Assembly (NCBI GenBank): GCA_023484185.1
Contig: JAMDBC010000061.1
Location: 1 to 7,227 of the forward strand
DNA length: 7,227 nucleotides
Direction: 5' to 3'
DNA from: Chloroflexota bacterium
GTDB lineage: Bacteria > Chloroflexota > Anaerolineae > Anaerolineales > Villigracilaceae
Position numbers and translations under genes: made by a program. Under the pieces are notes generated by a model. That model was given only the letters and a program-made list of their open reading frames with translations, ran no database searches and was not told the DNA's origin. Below, in pieces: positions 1 through 6,711 of this stretch (position 1 is the stretch's first letter; every line of letters begins with the position of its first letter).

Positions 1-99
1 GCTCGCCTGATACGCGCCCACTGCTTCACACGTCGCGGCGCACAATGCGGGGAGCATTTCATCCAAAGTATCTGCTGACAAGGCCTGCTTTGTGACTTC
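1..99. repeat. 99-bp direct repeat, copy A (GAF start of CHASE3 gene)
   Basis: Every base of 1-99 matches 2747-2845. The match ends at a codon boundary: base 100 is g and base 2846 is a. It encodes the same 33 residues in both genes (EVTKQALSADTLDEML through AYQAS). The repeat may continue beyond position 1, which cannot be seen. Confidence 0.97.
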
Positions 100-765
100 G
101 CTCTCCAGCAACTGATTCTGCGCCTCCTGCCGCAAGCGCATATAGTGGCGCAACAACACAGCAGAACCTGCCGTGATCAACAGGGCGATCAGCGCACCTC
201 CACCGACGACGATCCGGGCGCGCTGATCTATCTCTGCCCGTTCCGCTATACGCTGCTGCAACCGCCCATGCTCATGCGCCTCCATCTCGCCAATCACGCG
301 GCGGATCTCATCCATGCTCGCGAGACCCTGATTAGTCAACACAGCCTGGCGCGCGGCGTCGAACCCTTGTGAGCGGCGCAGGTCAATCGTATCTTGCAAT
401 TCCTGCAATTTGGTGGCGATGGCAGACTTGAGGGCGGGGAGAGACTTGACCTGTGCCGGGTCATCGGCGACGAGTCCTTCCAGTTCGCGCGTGTCCTGAT
501 TTATCTGGGCGAGGGCATCTTGATAAGGCTGGAGGTAGGTTGACTCGCCCGTAATCAAATAGCCGCGCTGACCGGTCTCTGCGTTGAGCACATTGGATAG
601 AACATCGTCCAGCGTCGAGATGGTCTTGATGCTGTCGTCCACAGACCTGGCGGCAGCAATCAGATTTTGAATACTGAAGTACGAACTTACGCCAACGGCG
701 ATCAGGGTCGCCAGCGCCAACAAAAATCCCAATAGAATGAAGATGCGTTGGCTATTTCGGTTCAT
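1..765 (-). CDS. CHASE3 membrane sensor protein entering a GAF domain, 3' end outside window
   Basis: The first 255 residues of a signalling protein are visible and no stop is reached. Residues 8-27 are a hydrophobic membrane segment. Residues about 35-178 are a CHASE3 extracytoplasmic sensing domain, recognised by NAETGQRGYLITGESTYLQP at 61-80 and by the later RRSQGFDAARQ and MDEIRRVIGEME helices. Residues 185-207 are a second membrane segment. After a short linker a GAF domain begins at residue 223. CHASE3 receptors usually end in a histidine kinase, GGDEF or similar output, but that part lies outside the window, so the output is unknown. The start is supported by AGGA (773-776) seven bases upstream of the ATG and by a 14-base overlap with the end of the preceding HD-GYP gene, which implies translational coupling in one operon. 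Residues 223-255 are base-for-base identical to part of that neighbour. Confidence 0.9.
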   Translation of the reverse strand, partial: MNRNSQRIFILLGFLLALATLIAVGVSSYFSIQNLIAAARSVDDSIKTISTLDDVLSNVLNAETGQRGYLITGESTYLQPYQDALAQINQDTRELEGLVADDPAQVKSLPALKSAIATKLQELQDTIDLRRSQGFDAARQAVLTNQGLASMDEIRRVIGEMEAHEHGRLQQRIAERAEIDQRARIVVGGGALIALLITAGSAVLLRHYMRLRQEAQNQLLESEVTKQALSADTLDEMLPALCAATCEAVGAYQAS

Positions 766-3700
766 TGGCGCGTCCTGGCATGTTCGGTGGCTGTTGTTCC
801 TGCTGCTCCAGTATGAGAAAGATCTGCACAATACTGGGATCAAAATGCTTGCTAGCTTGTTCTTTGATGTAATCCAGTGTCTTCTCTCTGGTCCACGCTT
901 TGCGGTAGGGGCGATCGTTGGTCAGGGCATCATACACATCCACGATGGCAAAGATGCGCGCCGACAGCGGAATCGCTTTGCCTTTCAGACCGCGCGGGTA
1001 ACCTGTGCCATCCCACTTTTCGTGATGGCAATAGGGAATATCCAGCGCGGGACGCAGATATTCAATAGGTAATAGCATTTCACACGCAAGAGACGGATGC
1101 TTGCGCATGGCTTCCCATTCCTCAGCAGTGAGTTGATCGGGTTTCAATAAGATGGAGTCTGGTACACCCATTTTGCCGATGTCATGCAACAATGCCCCTC
1201 TGCGAATGTGGATCAGTTCGCTTTCGCTTAATCCCATGGCGCGTGCCAGCCTGAGTGTCATTTCCGTTACTCGTTGGGTATGGCCTTCGGTCTCCTTATC
1301 GCGCAGGTCGAGCGCGCGCGACCAGCCTTCAATGGTCTTTTCGTAGGCGAGGCTTAGTGCAAGGGTGGAGCGCTGAACATCTTCGAATAATTGAGCGTTA
1401 TCAATGGCAATAGCTGCCCCTCCAGCCAGTGTTTCCACAAAGTGTGTCCAGTCCGGGTCATCAGGCAGGGCAGCGCTGTGGAAGATTTCCAACACGCCTT
1501 TGATTTCTCCCTTGACGATCAACGGCACGCCGAGGTAGGAGCGGAAAGCCGCGCCCGCTTTCTGGATTGCGCGCCATAAAGGAGTATCGGTCTCGACCAG
1601 ATTGTCCACACGAATGAGCCGTCGTTCAAAAGCCACACGTCCCGCGTATTCCGTCCCCAGGGTCAGTTGCACATTTTCCGTCATTGAGGCAGGCAAACCT
1701 CGCCCTGCCGAAAGCTCAAGCATTTTGGAGTGTGGATTTAGAAGCAAAACGCTCATTGCAGCCACCCTTAATTGGCGAGTTGCCTGTTCAAGCAAAGCAT
1801 TGAGTATGAAACGTAAGTCAAAGCTGGATGAAATCGCAATATCTATTTGGTGCAAAGCCTCCAGTTGAGAAAGCCGCATCTCGGTCTCTGCCCTGAGCGC
1901 TTCGCGCCGCAGGGCTGTTCCAGCCATTTCGGAAAAAGTTTCAAGCAATTTCAAGTCCTCGGCATTAAATTGGCGCGGAAGATCACATCCCACGAAGATG
2001 ACACCCACTGTTTCTGCTTCATCCCGTATGGGAGCGAACATTCCTGCATGGCCCATTTCGCCAACGCGGTCTGTGACGTTTTGTGAAAACTCAGGTTCGC
2101 TCATTAGATTTAGCGACAAGAAAGGCACTTTTGCACGAAAGGCGCGCCCTGATAAGCTGGCCTTCACAGGTAAAGACAAATCCGCGACTCGTTGCGGCCA
2201 GCCGCGCGCCGCCACAAAACGCAGATTTTCGCCCGCTGAATCGGGGAGCAGGATACTGCCATGTGGGATATTGAACACGGACAATACTGTGTCCAGCAAA
2301 GTGTCCAGCATTGCTTGCTGGTTTGCGGTTTTGCGTAACGCTGCGCTGAGCGTCTGAAGGGACTCAAGTTCCCATAAGCGTCGGCGGGCCGTTTCCAATT
2401 GTTGTAGTTGTTCGATGATCAGACCTGCTTGTGCGGCAAAAGTTGTCAGAATAGCCTGCTCGCCCGGTTCGAATACATGTGGTACCCTAAAATTGATCCA
2501 GATCACCCCCAACAATTCACCTCGTCCACTCAAGGGCAAACAGGCGGAGGCGCGTAATCCTTCTTCTATCATGCGGCGATTGATTGTATTCTGCGCATCA
2601 TATAAGTCCGGGATGAAGAGCGCCTGCCTTGAACGCAGGACAGATGTTGAAATCCCGTGTGGCCGGATAGGATGTGGTTCAAGAGGAAAGTCATAATGAT
2701 GTCCTGCCCAGCGATAACAAAAACCCTTTTGATCAACCAACATAATGCTCGCCTGATACGCGCCCACTGCTTCACACGTCGCGGCGCACAATGCGGGGAG
2801 CATTTCATCCAAAGTATCTGCTGACAAGGCCTGCTTTGTGACTTCAGTCAAACGTTCCACAATCACGTGGTGCTGATGAGCCTTTTCCATGAGTTGCGCA
2901 TTGACCAGCGCTGTGCCTACATCCAGCGCCACGTTTTGCAAGATGGATACATCCTCGCGGGTGAAATCTCCTACTTGCTCGCTCTGGACATCCAGAACAC
3001 CCAACACATCCATCCCAGTCTTAATAGGAACAGCGAGTTCAGCACGCGTGGGCGAAAGGTCATCTCCGGCAACGAAGCGCGGATCGCCGCGCACGTTGTT
3101 AACCAGTACAATTTGCTGGTCACGATAAGTCTGGCCAACCGGACCTTCGTCAATGGGGAGGCGAAAGCTTTCGACTTCTACGTTCATAGTATAGGCGCTG
3201 GAAATGCCTGTCAAGGCCAGCACATCCTCATCCCGCTGTTTGATAAAGATATAGATATTCCAGTTTGGGAAATATCGGCTGAGAGTATCGGCTACTTGCT
3301 GGGACAGGTGTTTGATATCGTTGGATGCGAGCAAACGTTGTGCAACGGCATCCGCCACAGCCAAATGCGCGGCATGGCGCTGGGCCTGCGCCAGACGTTC
3401 AGCCTTGGCGACAGCATTGGTCACTATGGCTGTCGCGGAACGGGCGAAATTCAGTTCGTTCTTTTTGAAAGAGCGTGGGGTAAGGGAATGAAGACCAAGT
3501 GAACCGTATAATCTCCCGTCGGCGAAGAGAGGCAGAGCCAGTAGGGTACGCGTGCCGCGCCGCTCAAAGATTTCGCGCAAGTGATCCAGTACGTCAGATT
3601 GGTTTATGTCGGGAACGATCACCGCCTCCCCACGCCACAAGGGCATTGCCCAGGGCGCACGTTCAGCATCAAGCAGGACGCGGTCTCCAAGTGAACTTTG

Positions 3701-4120
3701 CGTTCCCTCCTGCAAATATTCAGCCTGAATGATAACGCTGGTCTCATTCTCCCTGTCCAGCAGGCCAATTCCGCCCGCGTCCATTTCCATCAGGGTCACC
3801 AACGCGGTAATCGCAGTTTGCAGGATTTCTACTGGCTTATACGGCGCGTTCACCCCCGCCGAGAGTTCCCCCAGTTTGCGCGCCCGCTGCTCACTCAGGA
3901 GCAGGGCGTTTCTTTCCAGCCAAAGTGAGGCGGCCAAAACGGTTAACAGGAAAAGAATAAGGCCTTCTGCAATAGTGTCCGCTTCGCGATTCAGAACGGC
4001 TGCCCCAAACGCGTTGAGCAGACTCAAGCTGAGGCCTGCCAGCAGCCCAACCAACAAGATCAGCCAGCGTCTCTTCCCTCTAAACTTTGAACGCATCTTG
4101 TCAAAAATTGATCTTGCCAT
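752..4120 (-). CDS. Multi-GAF HD-GYP cyclic di-GMP phosphodiesterase, 1122 aa
   Basis: This is a large membrane-anchored signalling enzyme. Two hydrophobic segments lie near the N-terminus (about 19-43 and 51-68), with almost no loop between them and so no extracytoplasmic sensing domain. Five GAF domains follow at roughly 95-240, 265-410, 430-570, 600-740 and 765-912. The C-terminal HD-GYP domain (about 930-1105) has its metal and signature residues: GHTQRV with H947, HDIGK at 979-983, HHEKWDGTGYP at 1032-1042 and DVYDALTNDRPYR at 1061-1073. HD-GYP proteins of this kind hydrolyse cyclic di-GMP to pGpG or GMP. The catalytic motifs look intact, so activity is likely, with the GAFs as cytoplasmic ligand or redox sensors (ligand unknown). 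The chosen ATG is preceded by GGTGAAAAAGA and immediately precedes a basic N-terminus and the first membrane helix. It lies 44 bp after the cyclase gene, and its last 14 bases overlap the next gene. Residues 426-458 in GAF3 are the duplicated segment. Confidence 0.95.
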   Translation of the reverse strand: MARSIFDKMRSKFRGKRRWLILLVGLLAGLSLSLLNAFGAAVLNREADTIAEGLILFLLTVLAASLWLERNALLLSEQRARKLGELSAGVNAPYKPVEILQTAITALVTLMEMDAGGIGLLDRENETSVIIQAEYLQEGTQSSLGDRVLLDAERAPWAMPLWRGEAVIVPDINQSDVLDHLREIFERRGTRTLLALPLFADGRLYGSLGLHSLTPRSFKKNELNFARSATAIVTNAVAKAERLAQAQRHAAHLAVADAVAQRLLASNDIKHLSQQVADTLSRYFPNWNIYIFIKQRDEDVLALTGISSAYTMNVEVESFRLPIDEGPVGQTYRDQQIVLVNNVRGDPRFVAGDDLSPTRAELAVPIKTGMDVLGVLDVQSEQVGDFTREDVSILQNVALDVGTALVNAQLMEKAHQHHVIVERLTEVTKQALSADTLDEMLPALCAATCEAVGAYQASIMLVDQKGFCYRWAGHHYDFPLEPHPIRPHGISTSVLRSRQALFIPDLYDAQNTINRRMIEEGLRASACLPLSGRGELLGVIWINFRVPHVFEPGEQAILTTFAAQAGLIIEQLQQLETARRRLWELESLQTLSAALRKTANQQAMLDTLLDTVLSVFNIPHGSILLPDSAGENLRFVAARGWPQRVADLSLPVKASLSGRAFRAKVPFLSLNLMSEPEFSQNVTDRVGEMGHAGMFAPIRDEAETVGVIFVGCDLPRQFNAEDLKLLETFSEMAGTALRREALRAETEMRLSQLEALHQIDIAISSSFDLRFILNALLEQATRQLRVAAMSVLLLNPHSKMLELSAGRGLPASMTENVQLTLGTEYAGRVAFERRLIRVDNLVETDTPLWRAIQKAGAAFRSYLGVPLIVKGEIKGVLEIFHSAALPDDPDWTHFVETLAGGAAIAIDNAQLFEDVQRSTLALSLAYEKTIEGWSRALDLRDKETEGHTQRVTEMTLRLARAMGLSESELIHIRRGALLHDIGKMGVPDSILLKPDQLTAEEWEAMRKHPSLACEMLLPIEYLRPALDIPYCHHEKWDGTGYPRGLKGKAIPLSARIFAIVDVYDALTNDRPYRKAWTREKTLDYIKEQASKHFDPSIVQIFLILEQQEQQPPNMPGRANEPK
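773..776 (-). promoter_or_regulatory. Shine-Dalgarno AGGA for the CHASE3 gene, inside the upstream gene
   Basis: AGGA on the minus strand lies seven bases before the ATG at 765, inside the last codons of the HD-GYP gene. It decides the start of the CHASE3 gene and fits coupled translation. Confidence 0.6.
2747..2845. repeat. 99-bp direct repeat, copy B (GAF3 of HD-GYP gene)
   Basis: Identical to 1-99 and in the same reading frame relative to its gene (residues 426-458). Outside the repeat the two proteins differ: VERLT here against LLES in the CHASE3 protein. The shared block therefore has a sharp upstream edge. Confidence 0.97.
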
Positions 4121-4164
4121 TCTTTTTCACCAAATCCGACGAACCTATCCAACAAGCGATTTTA

Positions 4165-4851
4165 TCATCGTGCGATAACACAATTGCGCCCACTTTCTTT
4201 GGCGCAATACAAGGCCGCATCTGCCTGCTTATACAAGTCCAGCGGTTGCTCAGGAAGGGATTCACCTGTATCGCCCGAAACACCAAAACTACAAGTCAAT
4301 TCAATGGCGTTCCCATCCCAAAGAAGCTGCGTCTGTTGAACCCGCTCCCGCAAACGGTTGGTTAGTTGAGCGGCCTGATCTGGTCCGCTATGCGGCAGGA
4401 TTAAGGCCATCTCATCACCGCCAATGCGCGCGGCAAGGTCGGCCACGCGTATATGTTCGCGTAAAATTCCGGAGATCAGCTGGATAGCAGCGTCGCCTGC
4501 GGGATGTCCCCAGGTATCATTGATGTGCTTGAAATGGTCGACATCGAGAATGACCAGCGAAAGCGGATGGGCATAGCGGCGAGCGCGGGCTAATTCCATT
4601 GCCAGGGCTTGATTGAATTGACGGCGGTTTGCCAAGCGAGTCAGTGGATCGGTAAGCGAAAGTTGCTCGACCTCTTCGAATAAAACCGCGTTGCGCAGAG
4701 CCAGAGCGCCGTGATCGGCAATGCTCGTTAACAATAACTGCTGATCTTTTCCAAACGAATGAGGTTGTTCAAAGCCAACAAACAAAGCGCCCAGGATTTC
4801 TCCTTTATCCTGCAAGGGAAAGCCGCCCAACGCTGTCACCCGATCTGGCAT
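4165..4851 (-). CDS. Diguanylate cyclase, C-terminal part: GAF second half plus GGDEF
   Basis: This is a 228-residue open frame. Residues 1-60 are the second half of a GAF domain (VTALGGFPLQ, EILGALFVGF). Residues 65-228 are a complete GGDEF domain with LTDPLTRLANRRQF at 66-79, LDVDHFKHINDTWGH at 102-116, the active-site loop GGDEM at 144-148, and the product-inhibition site RVAD at 135-138 (RxxD, five residues before the loop). GGDEF domains make cyclic di-GMP from two GTP. M in place of the usual F at the fifth loop position should be tolerated, since the catalytic GGDE is kept. The ATG at 4851 lies within a GAF fold and is probably not the true start: the frame continues upstream, after two TAA codons, into the membrane-GAF half at 4897-5562. 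Both halves most likely belong to one 465-residue protein. Confidence 0.85.
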   Translation of the reverse strand: MPDRVTALGGFPLQDKGEILGALFVGFEQPHSFGKDQQLLLTSIADHGALALRNAVLFEEVEQLSLTDPLTRLANRRQFNQALAMELARARRYAHPLSLVILDVDHFKHINDTWGHPAGDAAIQLISGILREHIRVADLAARIGGDEMALILPHSGPDQAAQLTNRLRERVQQTQLLWDGNAIELTCSFGVSGDTGESLPEQPLDLYKQADAALYCAKESGRNCVIAR

Positions 4852-4872
4852 ATTCGCCGAAGTGCTTTTTAG

Positions 4873-4905
4873 CCCCCCCGCGCACGTTATCCATTATTAT
4901 AGGCA
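4873..4905 (-). other. Double compensating frameshift creating TAA-TAA inside a GAF domain
   Basis: In frame with both halves the minus strand reads TGC CTA TAA TAA TGG ATA ACG TGC GCG GGG GGG CTA. Shifting by one base after TGC instead reads CCT ATA ATA ATG GAT AAC GTG CGC GGG GGG, that is PIIMDNVRGG. This is the expected GAF text after ILRSGC and before LKSTSANMPD. The frame returns if the G7 run at 4873-4879 is read as six G. One missing C near 4903 and one extra G in the run explain the break completely and give a 465-residue protein. Homopolymer sequencing errors are the simplest cause; a genuinely broken gene is possible. Confidence 0.8.
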
Positions 4906-5562
4906 TCCTGATCTAAGAATTTGCTCGGTGAGGTCTCCCATCGATTGTTCGTGCACGGCAATTAGGTCCGAATCACGGCGTGCGACAAAATATCTGCCTG
5001 CCAGTTTTTCAGGCTGTCGACCGAGAAAGATGGCGGCAATATCGGCGCCTGTCAATGCCCTGGTACGCTGGAGCAATGTTTGCAGTGTCTCTTCCAAATT
5101 GAGGCTGGCTGTCATCTGCATGGCTGCGGAAAGCAGATTCTCGGACTTCTCTAGGTTTGATTCTAATTTTTGATGATGAAGCTTTTCTTCAACCAGTTCG
5201 CGGTTAAACAAGCGCACAAAACCGACAGTCAATAAAATCTCGGTCAGGATAGAAAATAAATCAGAAAACTCAGCGTAACTGCCGCCTTGAAACGTTGCGT
5301 AGGCGTCGAAGAACTCTGAAACTGCCAGGCTCACTGAACCTGTGGTTATCAATAACCATCCCCAATGCCCCGTACCACGCCCAAAGCGCGTATAAAAGCG
5401 CCAGCCTGTAAGTACGGCGATGGTAGAGGTCATAAGGCTGGTCAGGGCAATTACATAATTGATGTTCATTGGCAAGTCATTTTGAATCACGACGGTCGCC
5501 GGATTATAAACGTATAAAGGTAAAAGGTGGAGAAAAAACATATCAAATTCGTAAGTATTCAT
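4897..5562 (-). CDS. Membrane-GAF N-terminal part of the same diguanylate cyclase
   Basis: This is a 221-residue open frame. It has several hydrophobic segments, clearest at about 34-55, 66-83 and 102-118, then a charged helical linker (about 120-145) and the first half of a GAF domain (about 145-220: MTASLNLEETLQTLLQRTRA, TGADIAAIFLG, GDLTEQILRSG). I do not recognise the membrane region as a named sensor family. It probably places the cyclase in the inner membrane with little exposed outside. Translation stops mid-GAF at TAA-TAA, and the rest of the domain continues in the same frame toward 4165. The ATG at 5562 has no good Shine-Dalgarno. The ATG at 5469 (residue 32, MNINYVIALTS), directly before the first clear membrane helix, is a credible alternative start. 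This is the first visible gene of the leftward operon. Confidence 0.75.
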   Translation of the reverse strand: MNTYEFDMFFLHLLPLYVYNPATVVIQNDLPMNINYVIALTSLMTSTIAVLTGWRFYTRFGRGTGHWGWLLITTGSVSLAVSEFFDAYATFQGGSYAEFSDLFSILTEILLTVGFVRLFNRELVEEKLHHQKLESNLEKSENLLSAAMQMTASLNLEETLQTLLQRTRALTGADIAAIFLGRQPEKLAGRYFVARRDSDLIAVHEQSMGDLTEQILRSGCL

Positions 5563-5593
5563 CTACATAATCTGTTTGATGGGAGTCTGCTTT

Positions 5594-5599
5594 TTTATA
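5594..5599 (-). promoter_or_regulatory. Possible -10 of the leftward cyclase operon
   Basis: TATAAA on the minus strand lies about 30 bases before the ATG at 5562. No good -35 is seen at 17 bp, so the element may depend on an activator bound to the adjacent TTCAC boxes. Confidence 0.3.
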
Positions 5600-5601
5600 G
5601 T

Positions 5602-5629
5602 TTCACTTGGAACTTCACATAAACTTCAT
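5602..5629 (+). promoter_or_regulatory. Three TTCAC/TTCAT direct boxes, Pho-box-like operator
   Basis: TTCAC at 5602 and 5614 and TTCAT at 5625 are spaced 12 and 11 bp apart. The last two lie in an exact AACTTCA repeat at 5611 and 5622. Direct repeats one helical turn apart are typical of OmpR/PhoB-type response regulators, and TTCAC repeats resemble actinobacterial PHO boxes. They lie about 9 bp before a possible -10 (TTTAAA, 5638-5643), the position of an activator site. Identification of the regulator is inference. Confidence 0.4.
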
Positions 5630-5669
5630 CACAGCCCTTTAAACTCGTTTCCATTCAACCACTCAAAAG

Positions 5670-5685
5670 GAGATATTCCATGTAA
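5670..5685 (+). promoter_or_regulatory. Strong Shine-Dalgarno followed by ATG-TAA (start-stop)
   Basis: AAAAGGAGAT (5666-5675) is the best ribosome binding site in the window, with seven bases between GGAG and ATG at 5680-5682. The next codon is TAA (5683-5685). It reads like the initiation region of a lost or interrupted plus-strand gene, or a minimal start-stop element. Confidence 0.45.
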
Positions 5686-5846
5686 CAACCAGTCGTATCT
5701 ATAGGCTGGTCGCTAGCAGGCTGTCGGAGAGCAGTGTTTCATGATGCAAAACGACAATTTAAACCTCGCAGCACGCTAAGAACACCAAGAAAAGCTCTTA
5801 AAACATCGCGCTTGCCTGCCCTCGTAGAGGGTGGCGGTCTTCGCGG

Positions 5847-6656
5847 TTAAGAATGGCAACAGATGGGGTTCTCTGACAAACTGCCAGTGCGATCAGTATC
5901 CGTTTTTTCGACCACCCAAAAATGGGATAAGCCTAAGATCTTTAGTGGCGTCCTTTCAAGAAATTGCAAAATTGTTCGCAGGAATTTTCCCGCTGCGCCA
6001 AAGCTGGTGATGATGTTGTCGTATGCGCCAAAGATGACCGCCTGCTCGATGAATTTAACAGGCAAACCGTCGAACAGTTTTTGCATATCATGTCTCGAAT
6101 AAATACGCACGTGCGGAGCGAGTTTGTCGCGCCAGACGCGCGGCAGATAATTTACGAAAGGTTTGTTGCCGAAATAGTATTTGCCTTTCCAGTAAATACC
6201 GTGAGTCTCAAACGGATAGCCGCGATTTGGGCAGAAGATCACCATCCGCCCGCCGGGCTTGAGGACGCGCACCATCTCACAGATGGCAGCGCGGTCGTCC
6301 TGGACGTGTTCGATCACCTCGTGGCTGAGGATCAGGTCAAAGGCGTTGCCCTGAGCGAGGCGAAGGGTCCCGGAAGGAAGCGGCAGAAATTCTCCGGCAG
6401 CGTTGAAGATGCGCGCCGAATTTTTCCCGGCTTCGGATGCGCGCTCGAAGTCATATTCCAATCCGAAAATTTTTCCACCGAAGGGCGCCAGATGTTCAAT
6501 GTACATGCCCAGGCCGCATCCGTTTTCAAGGATATTGCCTTTGATGCGTTCCCCCGCGGAGCGAATGATCATTTCGAGTCGGCGCTGTTGACCTGCGCGC
6601 CAAACATACGAAGGTTCGCCGCGCAGGGCGGCCTTTTCCATGTTTCGGTCTGTCAT
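5847..6656 (-). CDS. Class I SAM-dependent methyltransferase, 269 aa
   Basis: This is a cytoplasmic Rossmann-fold methyltransferase of the Methyltransf_11 type. Motif I is ILENGCGLGMY at 42-52. The acidic ribose-binding residue is in IFGLEYD at 63-69. NAFDLILSHEVIEHV at 104-118 is the motif II region, and VLKPGGRMVIFCPN at 131-144 is the post-II strand. The tail (about 150-250, with YFGNKPFVNYLPRVWRD) is seen in methyltransferases near polysaccharide or glycosyl genes, but the substrate cannot be told here. The open frame extends to 6749, but that extension is the translation of a perfect hairpin (6712-6754). I prefer the ATG at 6656 (MTDRN); MEKAALRG at 6641 is the next option. Residues 96-103 (GTLRLAQG) interrupt an otherwise normal LPLPS-NAFDLI join and match a REP-like palindrome in the DNA. 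The gene stands alone, divergent from the repeat-protein gene. Confidence 0.88.
   Translation of the reverse strand: MTDRNMEKAALRGEPSYVWRAGQQRRLEMIIRSAGERIKGNILENGCGLGMYIEHLAPFGGKIFGLEYDFERASEAGKNSARIFNAAGEFLPLPSGTLRLAQGNAFDLILSHEVIEHVQDDRAAICEMVRVLKPGGRMVIFCPNRGYPFETHGIYWKGKYYFGNKPFVNYLPRVWRDKLAPHVRIYSRHDMQKLFDGLPVKFIEQAVIFGAYDNIITSFGAAGKFLRTILQFLERTPLKILGLSHFWVVEKTDTDRTGSLSENPICCHS
6349..6367. repeat. REP-like palindrome inside the methyltransferase gene
   Basis: The plus strand reads ccctgagcgaggcgaaggg, an imperfect palindrome of a kind common as interspersed repeats between genes. On the coding strand it encodes TLRLAQG in frame. Removing 24 bases would leave LPLPSNAFDLI, which matches the usual family spacing, so an in-frame insertion is likely. 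That it belongs to a repeat family is inferred from its form; only one clear copy is in the window. Confidence 0.5.
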
Positions 6657-6662
6657 GCCGGT

Positions 6663-6668
6663 ATTATA
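6663..6668 (-). promoter_or_regulatory. Perfect -10 TATAAT directly before the methyltransferase start
   Basis: TATAAT on the minus strand lies six bases from the ATG at 6656. A transcript from it would begin at or next to the ATG and be leaderless. No -35 match is seen at 16-18 bp and there is no Shine-Dalgarno, which agrees with leaderless initiation but also weakens the promoter call. Confidence 0.35.
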
Positions 6669-6711
6669 CACAATGGTCAAACATACGTATCCTCTTAAAA
6701 AGAAGGGGAAA

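Larger units (their letters stand above)
5563..5846. other. Intergenic spacer between cyclase operon and methyltransferase gene
   Basis: No convincing gene lies here. The left half holds TTCAC-type boxes and a promoter-like, Shine-Dalgarno-bearing stretch. The right half (about 5760-5850) resembles a dispersed non-coding repeat: its ends are a weak inverted pair (aaacctcgcag near 5761 against cttcgcggtt near 5839), and a small hairpin CCCTC-gta-GAGGG lies at 5819-5831. The plus-strand frame after ATG-TAA stays open for 54 codons, but its translation is not protein-like. Confidence 0.5.

Noticed and set aside
1891..1914. ccctgagcgcttcgcgccgcaggg as a second REP-like palindrome
   Set aside because: It encodes the ordinary linker helix ALRREALRAE between GAF4 and GAF5 of the HD-GYP protein. 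There is no sign of an insertion.
2867..3502. Plus-strand open frame of 211 codons
   Set aside because: It is antisense to the GAF2-GAF3 region of the HD-GYP gene, with no recognisable domain and no start signal. It is an out-of-frame shadow of the well-supported minus-strand gene.
4894..4905. Programmed -1 frameshift at the cyclase break
   Set aside because: GGA TGC CTA TAA has no slippery heptamer and no obvious downstream stem. Two indels, one in a homopolymer, are simpler.
5686..5850. Open plus-strand frame of 54 codons after ATG-TAA, as a gene with a mutated second codon
   Set aside because: The translation is rich in Arg, Lys and Thr with no motif, and its second half looks like non-coding dispersed repeat. 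The open frame is probably chance.
5964..6698. Plus-strand open frame of 244 codons
   Set aside because: It lies wholly opposite the methyltransferase, whose motifs are clear. The plus-strand translation has no recognisable motif and no ribosome binding site.
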